64,000 bases of DNA. Origin: Thiohalomonas sp963783235. Lineage in GTDB: Bacteria; Pseudomonadota; Gammaproteobacteria; Thiohalomonadales; Thiohalomonadaceae. The DNA is taken from the NCBI GenBank assembly GCA_963783235.1, contig CAWAMN010000001.1, positions 558,001-622,000 of the forward strand, written 5' to 3'. Shown here in pieces: positions 55,307 to 61,728 of this stretch. A model generated the notes under the pieces. The model saw only the letters and a program-made list of their open reading frames with translations, did not search any database and had not been told where the DNA came from. A program made the position numbers and the translations under genes. Numbering within the stretch: the first letter of the stretch is position 1; every line of letters begins with the position of its first letter.

Positions 55307-55636
55307 TTCGGGAAGCGCTTTTCTCTGCCTTCCACGGCGGCGAGGGGTCGGCGCCTCAACAGTGTCCGACACCTCGCTGTTCGCCTGCGAACGCTCGGCC
55401 ATCCGGTGGATAAGCCATTCCGCCAGGACCAAGTCCAGAGTCACCCAGTTATGCTTGACTCGGACACCGGGGACTTCACCGGATGCGAACATCCTCCGGG
55501 CGGTCTCCGGGCTGACCTTCAAGAAATCAGCCGTCTGTTCAAGGTTGAATGTGCGACAGCCCGCGAGAGATTTATCTAGCAACCTCAGTACGTCGAAGCT
55601 GTTTTCTAGTTCGTCCCTGTGCTTTTGTTTTTCCAT
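55298..55636 (-). CDS. Excisionase-like helix-turn-helix protein
   Basis: 112 residues. A central MerR/HTH_17-type winged helix (FNLEQTADFLKVSPETARRM, then FASGEVPGVRVKHNWVTL) fits excisionase or DNA-binding accessory proteins. C-terminal tail PTPRRRGRQRKALPELP is basic. Start lies inside csrA in another frame, so the two are translationally linked. Position beside the integrase suggests a directionality or control role (inference). Confidence 0.75.
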   Translation of the reverse strand: MEKQKHRDELENSFDVLRLLDKSLAGCRTFNLEQTADFLKVSPETARRMFASGEVPGVRVKHNWVTLDLVLAEWLIHRMAERSQANSEVSDTVEAPTPRRRGRQRKALPELP

Positions 55637-55775
55637 ACTCTTCCCTGAGTATTTTCTTTTCGGCTGGAGCTTCTACACCTAGCTTCACTTGGCCTCTGTC
55701 GATCTTGAGAACGACGACATAAGTGTCGTCTCCGATCTTTAGAGATTCCCCAACCTTGCGTGATATGACGAGCAT
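55572..55775 (-). CDS. csrA: CsrA-family RNA-binding regulator carried by the element
   Basis: 67 residues, CsrA length. MLVISRKVGESLKIGDDTYV, then GQVKLGVEAP and ILREEYG match beta1 and the RNA-binding beta5 with its conserved Arg. A 20-residue basic tail follows. SD AAGGGG precedes the ATG. It overlaps the excisionase-like gene by 65 bp. CsrA binds GGA motifs near SD sites to repress or stabilise mRNAs; a copy on a mobile element could retune host or element translation. Confidence 0.92.
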   Translation of the reverse strand: MLVISRKVGESLKIGDDTYVVVLKIDRGQVKLGVEAPAEKKILREEYGKTKAQGRTRKQLRRTEVAR

Positions 55776-55869
55776 GTTTTTATACCCCTTGCAATTACCT
55801 TCCCTGTTGCAGAGGGGTGAAGTGTACTATGTAAAGAGGGCACACTGCTAACGTTGTGGCTCAGCCGCG
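55776..55869 (-). promoter_or_regulatory. csrA upstream region
   Basis: 94 bp containing AT-rich stretches (TTTACATAGTACACT on the minus strand) that could form a promoter for csrA and the HTH gene. No exact boxes assigned. Confidence 0.35.
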
Positions 55870-56169
55870 CTAACATACTGAACGCCACGAACCGTAAGCC
55901 CAGATGTTGCTTATAGTTGACTTGCAAACTGAGAACTTAGTCGCAACTTCATGGATCGGAAGCTCGCCTCTGAGTTGACGAATCAACCCAATATCATGTT
56001 CGGAAAGTTTTGCAGACCAGTGCTGCGCTCCGGCGTTCCGACATTCGATCCGATACTCTTTGCGCCAGCGCCACAGCGTCTGATGGCTCACCCCAAGGAC
56101 CTCCCGCGTCCCTCCAACGCCGTGTTCGGCGAGGAGGGCGAGGAGTTCCGTTTTGCTCGGCTTGGTCAT
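55870..56169 (-). CDS. HTH DNA-binding protein, unknown
   Basis: 99 residues from ATG 56169, which overlaps the thyA stop (ATGA). Two helix-turn-helix-like segments: TREVLGVSHQTLWRWRKEYR and IHEVATKFSVCKSTISNIWA. Similar HTH pairs accompany homing nucleases and phage repressors. Could regulate the element; no closer family recognised. Confidence 0.6.
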   Translation of the reverse strand: MTKPSKTELLALLAEHGVGGTREVLGVSHQTLWRWRKEYRIECRNAGAQHWSAKLSEHDIGLIRQLRGELPIHEVATKFSVCKSTISNIWAYGSWRSVC

Positions 56170-57143
56170 ACCGCCATCGGCGCGGTGAGCGCCGGCCACG
56201 GGTAGTAGTTTTCCAGAACGATGTCGACGGGGGCATACTCGTCGATGCTCTTCGGCAGCATGGACACGCGAAGGTTAGGAAGCGGTTTTGGCTCCCGACG
56301 CAGCTGCTCGCGCACCTGGTCGAAATGGTTCTGGTAGATGTGGGCATCGCCGATCTGCGCCACCAGCTTCCCGGGCAGGTAGCCGGTCTGCTTTGCCACC
56401 AAATGCAGAAGCACAGCATAGGAGGCGATGTTGAACGGCACGCCGAGGAACATATCGGCTGAGCGCTGATCCCAGCGCAGATCGAGGTAGCCTTTGTTCT
56501 CGGTCAACAGCTCGTGGGCACCGACCGGCCTCGCATAGAACTGGAACATCATGTGACACGGCGGCAGGGCCATTTGGTCCAGCTCACCGGGGTTCCACGC
56601 GCTGACGATGTGGCGCCGGCCGTACGGGTCGGCCTTGATCGACTCAATGACCTCCTCCAGCTGGTCGATAGTCTCGTATCCCTCGATGGGGTACATGCCG
56701 GCTTTACCGGTGCCGTTGCAGACTTCGCAGGGCTCACCGACCCATTCCCCACGCCCCATGCACGCCGAGCAGAGTTGCGTCGCCTCCCCGAGGATCGCCC
56801 GATTCGTTCGCCACTCGCGCCATCGGTAAATACGTCCGAGGTCGTCGGTACCCTCGCGGTTCGGGTTCAGCCGCCATGCCTGGTTGTCGTTGGCGTTGGC
56901 ATCCCAGATGTTGCAGCCCAACTCGCGGAACTGGGCGGCACTCGTGTAGCCACGGATGAACCCGATCAGCTCACCGACGACCTGCTTGAAAGCGAGCTTT
57001 TTGGTTGTGACGGCTGGGAAACCTTCTTGCAGGTCGAACTCCATCTGCAGGCCGAACAGGCTTCTCGTACCGACGCCCGTTCTGTCTGGGCGGTCGGTTC
57101 CTTCTTCGTAAACCTTCCGTAGCGCGTTCAAATAGGTGTGCAT
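56166..57143 (-). CDS. thyA: Thymidylate synthase (ThyA type) with zinc-finger-like insertion
   Basis: 325 residues from ATG 57143 versus ~264 for E. coli ThyA. RTGVGTRSLFG, NIWDANA, catalytic Cys196 in ALPPCHMMFQFYAR, RSADMFLGVPFNIASYA and QIGDAHIYQNH are conserved. An insert after IYRWREW (~112-155) carries two DnaJ-type CxxCxGxG motifs (Cys125/128 and Cys139/142) that could bind one Zn. Phages often carry thyA to raise dTMP. A TTG at 57161 is an alternative start. Confidence 0.92.
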   Translation of the reverse strand: MHTYLNALRKVYEEGTDRPDRTGVGTRSLFGLQMEFDLQEGFPAVTTKKLAFKQVVGELIGFIRGYTSAAQFRELGCNIWDANANDNQAWRLNPNREGTDDLGRIYRWREWRTNRAILGEATQLCSACMGRGEWVGEPCEVCNGTGKAGMYPIEGYETIDQLEEVIESIKADPYGRRHIVSAWNPGELDQMALPPCHMMFQFYARPVGAHELLTENKGYLDLRWDQRSADMFLGVPFNIASYAVLLHLVAKQTGYLPGKLVAQIGDAHIYQNHFDQVREQLRREPKPLPNLRVSMLPKSIDEYAPVDIVLENYYPWPALTAPMAV

Positions 57144-57226
57144 TGCGTCGAATCCCTTCAATAACGAGTAGTAGTGCTTCTACTAGGGTGATAAGGGCGG
57201 CGAGTTTGCCCATCGCTGTCTCCGTT

Positions 57227-57901
57227 TCAGGCTGGCGTTCTGCGCCTCCGTTTCAGATTCTTCCCATTCGCTTTGAACACCGCTTCGGCGAACCCAGCCG
57301 GCGTGGCGCTGCGGATATTCGCCCGCTCAGGACCGGGTGGGCATTTGTGGATGCGATCATCAGGCTCACCGAGGTCGAGGTCGCGCATAGCCTTCGGCAT
57401 TTTGAATCCGCCCCCTGTCCACAAGCAGGTCTTCTTCGAGTAGTTGTCCTCGGGCTGCAACATTGTGAACTCATAAGGGTGAAAGCTATGGTCGGCTTTG
57501 CGCCAGTGGCTCGCTATGTTGCTCACCGGGTTCTCAATGACGTATGGCGCCTCACTCCACTCGCAGAACTCCGCGGCAGTGGCGAACAGCTCAACGCTGA
57601 GCGCGAGCCTGCGCAACCCTTTGCCTTTGAACCACCGGGCTCCGCTCACCGCCAGGTGATCGCAGGGCGGGAAAGCCGAGGTGAAAGCAATGCGGCTGCG
57701 CTCTCCCGGAAACAGCCACGGTTTGGTCAGGTCCCAGTTGACCTTATAGAGCTTGCCTTCTTTGGTGACTCCGCCAGTCTCGTAGGCAACCGGGTGCTGC
57801 ACGTCAACGATCCAGCATTCGTACCCCGCATTAAGCCACGGCTGCACCATGGCCCCGGTGTAGTCGAATAGACTGATAACCACGTTCCTTGTGTTTGCCA
57901 T
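57227..57901 (-). CDS. Phage-type DNA cytosine methyltransferase-like protein
   Basis: 224 residues from ATG 57901. C5-methyltransferase-like motifs: I ISLFDYTGAMVQPWLNAGY, IV FPPCDHLAVSGARW (PPC nucleophile) and VI YVIENPVSNIASHW (ENP). A recognition domain seems absent or reduced and the length is short, as in many phage Dcm-like proteins. Could protect element DNA from host nucleases. SD AAGGA. Confidence 0.75.
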   Translation of the reverse strand: MANTRNVVISLFDYTGAMVQPWLNAGYECWIVDVQHPVAYETGGVTKEGKLYKVNWDLTKPWLFPGERSRIAFTSAFPPCDHLAVSGARWFKGKGLRRLALSVELFATAAEFCEWSEAPYVIENPVSNIASHWRKADHSFHPYEFTMLQPEDNYSKKTCLWTGGGFKMPKAMRDLDLGEPDDRIHKCPPGPERANIRSATPAGFAEAVFKANGKNLKRRRRTPA

Positions 57902-57918
57902 CCTTGGCGTCCTTGCGT

Positions 57919-58161
57919 CTAGCTGTTGATTTCGTCTTTTACCCACTCATTCCAGAGAATGCGCTCCAGCTTGCCCAAGTCGGCGTCTTCATACTCCGAC
58001 TTCTCCACGATGGTCCAGAGCATACCGTCTGGTTTCTGGATGATGAAATAGGCATCAAAATACAGATACCCTTTCTCGCCCATGAGCGTCTCGTCCTGCA
58101 GGGCCTCGCCGATGTCCTCGCACCACTTGCGTGAGCGGATGTAGTCGTCGTAGGTGACCAA
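57919..58161 (-). CDS. Hypothetical phage protein
   Basis: 80 residues; acidic, aromatic-rich (MVTYDDYIRSRKWCEDIGEA; YLYFDAYFIIQKPDGMLW). Uses a TTG start with a strong AAGGAGG site. No family recognised. Compact spacing with neighbours on the same strand supports it. Confidence 0.6.
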   Translation of the reverse strand: MVTYDDYIRSRKWCEDIGEALQDETLMGEKGYLYFDAYFIIQKPDGMLWTIVEKSEYEDADLGKLERILWNEWVKDEINS

Positions 58162-58173
58162 TGCCTTTCCTCC

Positions 58174-58464
58174 TTAAAGGTTCCCCGGCACCATACGGTA
58201 CCGCTCTTCGTAATCTTCCTCATCCGGCTCCTTCACCGAATGGACACACCAGAGGCCGCCCTTACGGTGAGGGAACCAGTACCCGTCGCACTCGCACTTC
58301 GCGTGTCTGTGGTCACGCACTTTCCATCTGTCGAGACGCAGCGGTGAGCCGCACAGCTCGCACTTCGGTTCCTTGGCGTACGCCGCGGCAGGTTTCTTCA
58401 GCGTCACGCGCTTCTTGCACCGTTCCCTGGTGCAGCGGTATGGGTAGGTCATACTGCCGTTCAT
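58174..58464 (-). CDS. Zinc-ribbon-like small protein
   Basis: 96 residues with Cys clusters CTRERC, CELCGSP and CECDGYW plus CVHS, likely one or two zinc ribbons. SD AGGAG sits 12 nt upstream, inside the HNH gene. It overlaps the 3' 150 bp of the HNH frame in a different frame. Possibly a nuclease cofactor or DNA-binding protein; function unknown. Confidence 0.6.
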   Translation of the reverse strand: MNGSMTYPYRCTRERCKKRVTLKKPAAAYAKEPKCELCGSPLRLDRWKVRDHRHAKCECDGYWFPHRKGGLWCVHSVKEPDEEDYEERYRMVPGNL

Positions 58465-58792
58465 CCATGAACTGAAACTCCTGCTGTTCGGCCCAGCAGT
58501 CCGGCCACCAGTTGTTGGACTTGGTCTGGTTTTCCAGGTGCGTCAGATGCTGCAAGTTGTCCTCGCAGTGCAGCCCGCACACATGTGGGTGCGAGAGCGG
58601 GACGATGTGGTCAACCACGATTGGGGTTCCGTGTTTACGTCGCCGCTTGGCTTCGCGGTAGACGGCGTTGATCGCCTTCCGGTCGGCCCACGGAGGCACC
58701 GCTCGATAGAGCCGGCGCCAGTAGTTGATTCGCCGACGCAGGTTCGGGCTCATCTCCGCTTCGTCCTTGAGGAGCCAGGCGGGGGGTTTCAT
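58313..58792 (-). CDS. HNH endonuclease
   Basis: 159 residues. HNH core VVDHIVPLSHPHVCGLHCED..NLQHL..N with DH, N and late N/H residues, and a Cys for zinc. The N-terminal YWRRLYRAVPPWAD block is typical of phage HNH proteins. The C-terminal ~45 residues (after QEFQFMDERQ) overlap the zinc-ribbon gene and look unstructured. The start overlaps the upstream gene stop (ATGA). Confidence 0.8.
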   Translation of the reverse strand: MKPPAWLLKDEAEMSPNLRRRINYWRRLYRAVPPWADRKAINAVYREAKRRRKHGTPIVVDHIVPLSHPHVCGLHCEDNLQHLTHLENQTKSNNWWPDCWAEQQEFQFMDERQYDLPIPLHQGTVQEARDAEETCRGVRQGTEVRAVRLTAASRQMESA

Positions 58793-59151
58793 TAGTTCCG
58801 GTGCGCTTCGAACTGCATCTTTCCCAGAATCCTTCCTTTGGCGACCTCACGGGCTTCAAGCTGCTGGTTGTATTCGTCGGATTCAGAGACGGCGACTTCC
58901 ATTGTCAGGAAAGTCCGGCCTCCCTGACCTTTGAGGGAAACATCCACGCTGTACACTAGAAGGTCGAAGTCCGACAGTTTGATCTCGGCCTCCTCGGCAG
59001 CATCGAGCAGAGAGTTGTCGCTCATCTCTTCGAGCGGCTCGTCCGGGCCGTTCTTGATCCAGTAGAGTTTTTCATCGAGGTCGGCGGAATCGAGAATACT
59101 CTCGGCCAATTTCTCGATGATCATTTCGCGTTGTCCGGTAGAGAGATCCAT
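58792..59151 (-). CDS. Hypothetical phage protein
   Basis: 119 residues, acidic, helix then strand pattern (MDLSTGQREMIIEKLAESIL; FDLLVYSVDVSLKGQGGR). SD AAGGAG at -10. No family recognised. Overlaps the HNH start. Confidence 0.6.
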   Translation of the reverse strand: MDLSTGQREMIIEKLAESILDSADLDEKLYWIKNGPDEPLEEMSDNSLLDAAEEAEIKLSDFDLLVYSVDVSLKGQGGRTFLTMEVAVSESDEYNQQLEAREVAKGRILGKMQFEAHRN

Positions 59152-59177
59152 ATAAACACTCCTTGTTTGGTGTTAGG

Positions 59178-59414
59178 TCACAGGCGTGAAGAAAGCTCGT
59201 GAGAGAGCGTACCGAGCTTCGTCTGGTTGGTGATGTGTGCCCGCAGGTGATTGACCAGGTCGTCGATGTTGAGCCCGTGGTCACGGCAGAACTGCGAGAC
59301 CTCGTCCTGCGCCAGCACGGCCGTGAGCAGCAGGGCGTCCTGCTCGGTCTCGAAGACCAGGGCGAACGGCTGGAAAGTGCCGTGCCCGTCAGGGGATTCG
59401 CTCCAGGTTTTCAT
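59178..59414 (-). CDS. Hypothetical phage protein
   Basis: 78 residues, MKTWSESPDGHGTFQPFALV start, C-terminal helical DLVNHLRAHITNQTKLG. Start overlaps the upstream gene stop by 4 bp. Unrecognised. Confidence 0.55.
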   Translation of the reverse strand: MKTWSESPDGHGTFQPFALVFETEQDALLLTAVLAQDEVSQFCRDHGLNIDDLVNHLRAHITNQTKLGTLSHELSSRL

Positions 59415-59617
59415 TCGTCGTCCTCGTCAATACCGAAAAATTCAGTACCGTCCCAGTCCGGGTCCGTTCGTGGGTCTACCTCAGCTGATACGTTTTTCGA
59501 ACAGTAAGCATCTCCACGTTGAGCTTCACGCGCTAGGTCTTCCAGCTCGACCGTGTCCGGGTTATAGTCGGTCCAGATTACGATGGTGGACTTGTAAAGT
59601 TTCTTCGGGAGTTTCAT
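59411..59617 (-). CDS. Hypothetical phage protein, acidic
   Basis: 68 residues with SD GGAGGA; begins MKLPKKLYKSTIVIWTDYN and ends in an acidic GIDEDDE tail. Unrecognised. Overlaps the following gene by 4 bp. Confidence 0.55.
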   Translation of the reverse strand: MKLPKKLYKSTIVIWTDYNPDTVELEDLAREAQRGDAYCSKNVSAEVDPRTDPDWDGTEFFGIDEDDE

Positions 59618-59619
59618 GT

Positions 59620-59967
59620 TCAGTATTCCTCCGCCAACATGATCGTCAGAACCCGCGTCGTCTTCGCCGGGTCGCTCGGGTCTTCGCTGCCGTACTCGGT
59701 GAGCTTGTCGTAGTAGTCGATCTTCCAGAAGAATCGAGTGTCGACGAGCCAGACGGAGCCGAAGTCATGCTCGCCGTACGGGTCATTGTTTTCGGTGAAA
59801 CTGTTGAAGGTGCGGACCCTGTCGACCAGGATCTCCCGGGTAGTTGAGTCGAACGCCGCCACCCCGCGGGTGAACAGGATGCGCCCGTAGGCGGGGTTCA
59901 TCGTGGTGCGCAGCTGGTCGTTCAGCTCGCGGATGCGTTGGGTCTTCGGGTCTTCGTTGTCAGGCAT
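59620..59967 (-). CDS. DUF3768 protein
   Basis: 115 residues from ATG 59967 with SD AAGGAGG. Family marks: IRELNDQLR, RILFTRGVAAF, FTENNDPYGEHDFG, WKIDYYDK and RVLTIMLAEEY. The family is common on phages and plasmids of Proteobacteria; function unknown. Confidence 0.85.
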   Translation of the reverse strand: MPDNEDPKTQRIRELNDQLRTTMNPAYGRILFTRGVAAFDSTTREILVDRVRTFNSFTENNDPYGEHDFGSVWLVDTRFFWKIDYYDKLTEYGSEDPSDPAKTTRVLTIMLAEEY

Positions 59968-59981
59968 GGCTGCCTCCTTGT

Positions 59982-60393
59982 CTAGAGCACTTGCTCCTCT
60001 ATCCACCTCGCCACGGCTTTGCGTGGCAGGGTCATTGATTGGAAAAGTTCACGGTCCCACTGGCGCTCCCACTCCAGGCCGTGGAAGATGACACCGCCGT
60101 CCTTGCACCCGGCGATGACGGCAGTATTCACGCCGTTACCGTGCGCACGGCGCAGCCAGTGCCGTTGCAGCGGAGAGAGCTTCACCTTCGCCTTGTCGTA
60201 GGTCAGGTCGATGATCGGGGGCAGGGCGGGCAGGAACTTCCACTCCACCCAGAGGACGCCGTTGGCGCCCTCGTAGTAGTCATCTGGCGTGCCTCCGCGG
60301 TAGGGGTTCGCCATCCCTTCGAACGTGGACTTTTTTCTTGTCGAGGTGCTTGTGAACACCGGAGATGAAGGTGTTCTCAGGTTTCTGCGCCAT
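59982..60393 (-). pseudogene. VRR-NUC domain endonuclease, +1 frame break at A6
   Basis: Start ATG 60393 (MAQKPENTFISGVHKHLDK) with the repeated GGAGCCAAGG leader. At the six-A run (T6 at 60331-60336 on the plus strand) the frame changes and continues as STFEGMANPYRGGTPDDYYEG, then VLWVEWKF and VKLSPLQRHWLRRA. Joined, this gives ~136 residues with VRR-NUC catalytic Glu, PDD and E-x-K. Removing one A restores a single frame. Error, mutation or slippage cannot be separated here. The start overlaps the TrmH-like gene by 17 bp. Confidence 0.7.
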
Positions 60394-60829
60394 CCTTGGC
60401 TCCTTTCATTGCCCTGTCGTAGAGCACAACATTCACAGTGGCGGCGAGGTTCATGCAGTATTTAGTCGGGACGTACACCACGTCTTTGCACCACGGCAGG
60501 ACCTCGCTGCCGAGTGTTCCGTCCTCTGGGCCGAAGATATAAAAGGCCCGTTCGGGGTGCCTATACTCCGGCAATGCAATAGCGCCGGGGACGATGTCAA
60601 CGGCCACCGGGGTGCAATCGACGGGGACCAGAGAAATGAGGTCGTCGCACTGCAGAAGCGGCATGTGTTTATGGGCTGCTTGGGTGTCGGTCTTTTTCCT
60701 GCGCTGATAGCGAGTGCCGCTAATGGCTAACATCGCTGCGCCATAGCAGCCCGCGGCTCTCAGAGCTTCGCCGATGTTCAAAGGGTTTTTAGCTTGGTGT
60801 AACCCTACCGCTGCGTATCCTCGTGCCAT
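60377..60829 (-). CDS. TrmH/SpoU-family RNA 2'-O-methyltransferase-like protein
   Basis: 150 residues, minimal SPOUT fold. NPLNIGEALRAAGCYG (motif 1), FYIFGPEDGTLG (motif 2, knot) and VPTKYCMNLAATVNVVLYDR (motif 3) are clear. Closest in size to stand-alone TrmL/TrmH-like enzymes methylating tRNA wobble ribose. On an element, it may protect tRNA or modify an element RNA. Leader GGAGCCAAGG before ATG. Confidence 0.85.
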   Translation of the reverse strand: MARGYAAVGLHQAKNPLNIGEALRAAGCYGAAMLAISGTRYQRRKKTDTQAAHKHMPLLQCDDLISLVPVDCTPVAVDIVPGAIALPEYRHPERAFYIFGPEDGTLGSEVLPWCKDVVYVPTKYCMNLAATVNVVLYDRAMKGAKDGAET

Positions 60830-60850
60830 CCTTGGCTCCTCGTGGTTATG

Positions 60851-61402
60851 CTACCGCCTTCCCCTCACCGCGCCCCACATCGCCTGAATCATCAAGGCTT
60901 CCCTCTTCGCGTCGTCGAGGGCATGGTGGGCAATTCCTTTAAACTTGACCTGCGGCTTCCCACCGTTTAGCGCCACGAGCGTGCGCATGTCCCGGTCGGA
61001 CCAGTACATGGTCGGGAAATCCAAACCGAAGCTGTTGAACAGCACGCGCAGCAGGACGTTGTCGAAGTTGGAGCCGTTGCCCCAGATGCTCTCGATCTTC
61101 AACTCCTCGCACCACTTGGCAAAGCCGCCCAGCCCGTCGGGCGTGGCAACAAAGTCGGCCTCGAACACGGCCTGGCGTGCGGCCGAACTTTGCTTACGCC
61201 ACCAGTCGATGGTGTCCGGGTCAGCGGTGTGCCCACAGTCCACCTGGTCCTCGGTGTCGAGGGCGGAGTAGTAGTATTGGAACGGTACCTTGGGGTCTTC
61301 GAGGTTCAGCGCTACGGCGCCGATGGAGAGAATGATCGGTTTGGTCTCGGGTTTGGTGCCGAGGGTTTCGAGGTCGAGCACTACGTCGGTGTATTTCTCC
61401 AC
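60851..61402 (-). CDS. DEDD-family 3'-5' exonuclease (RNase T/DnaQ-like)
   Basis: 183 residues from GTG 61402 (EKYTDVVLDLETLGTKPETK) with SD AAGGAGA. Exo I DLETLG (D, E), Exo II region around WGNGSNFDNVLLR (D), Exo III HHALDDAKREA (H and D), so a DEDDh enzyme. Likely ssDNA or RNA 3' trimming in phage DNA metabolism. An upstream in-frame extension to 61564 runs through the structured elements and is not taken as coding. Confidence 0.88.
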   Translation of the reverse strand: MEKYTDVVLDLETLGTKPETKPIILSIGAVALNLEDPKVPFQYYYSALDTEDQVDCGHTADPDTIDWWRKQSSAARQAVFEADFVATPDGLGGFAKWCEELKIESIWGNGSNFDNVLLRVLFNSFGLDFPTMYWSDRDMRTLVALNGGKPQVKFKGIAHHALDDAKREALMIQAMWGAVRGRR

Positions 61403-61424
61403 TGCGGTCTCCTTCCTTGGAGTG

Positions 61425-61537
61425 GCTGTAAATAAGGGAGCCGCCTGGTCCGTCTCCCGACCTTGCCCGTCGGGGCTTCGCCAGGGGCAGCTGACCGCAC
61501 TCGCATGGTGCGCCAGGACGACTCCCTTATTTACAGC
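61425..61537 (-). ncRNA. Structured intergenic element 1 (16-bp closing stem)
   Basis: GCTGTAAATAAGGGAG (61425-61440) pairs perfectly with 61522-61537. A second stem CCTGG/CCAGG (61444-61448 / 61513-61517) lies inside. The minus-strand RNA can also form CGCAC-loop-GTGCG and CCCGAC-loop-GTCGGG hairpins, giving a branched, cloverleaf-like fold of ~113 nt. It lies between the small coiled-coil gene and the exonuclease, just upstream of the latter's SD. Unknown class; strand is assumed from flanking genes. Confidence 0.5.
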
Positions 61538-61540
61538 TGG

Positions 61541-61685
61541 TTTTGAGGTGGGGTCTGTGGGCACGCTCGGGATCGAACCGGGACACCCTCACTGTTGCTG
61601 TCATGCTCCTACCCGCCCTTGTCAGGTCATCGGAGGCACCGGCTTTACGGCGCTGAGCCAGTGGCCCGCAGACCCCACCTCAAAA
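61541..61685 (-). ncRNA. Structured intergenic element 2 (17+4-bp closing stem, tRNA-like T-arm)
   Basis: TTTTGAGGTGGGGTCTG (61541-61557) is the perfect complement of 61669-61685. One mismatch and GGGC/GCCC extend the stem. On the minus strand the loop contains a B-box-like GGTTCGATCCC (61567-61583) and an A-box-like TGGCTCAGC, as in tRNA, but no acceptable anticodon arm and ~100 nt inside. Could be a degenerate or unusual tRNA wrapped in an extended acceptor stem, or another structured RNA. Confidence 0.5.
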
Positions 61686-61709
61686 CCCCCTCGCCCCGAG
61701 AGGCGAGGG
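61682..61709 (-). terminator. Terminator of the 61.7-kb small gene
   Basis: Minus-strand CCCTCGCC-TCTCGG-GGCGAGGG (61709 to 61688) followed by GG and TTTT (61685-61682). It would end the upstream small-gene transcript. Its T tract coincides with the right arm of structured element 2. Confidence 0.6.
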
Positions 61710-61728
61710 AGGCGCTGCACTACGCCGT

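Noticed and set aside
56971..57213. 80-codon minus frame starting MGKLAALITLVEALLLV with an SD
   Set aside because: Most of it overlaps thyA in another frame and becomes Arg-rich there; a short leader peptide is possible but not supported.
60325..60340. Programmed -1 frameshift at A-AAA-AAG
   Set aside because: The needed change is +1 (or -2), not -1, so the slippery heptamer does not explain the join.
61403..61564. N-terminal extension of the exonuclease to 61564
   Set aside because: It would translate the structured element; the SD and GTG at 61402 place the start directly before the Exo I motif.
61541..61685. Ordinary tRNA gene
   Set aside because: T-arm and A-box-like pieces exist, but the acceptor mispairs next to the T-stem, no 5-bp anticodon stem fits, and the body is too long.
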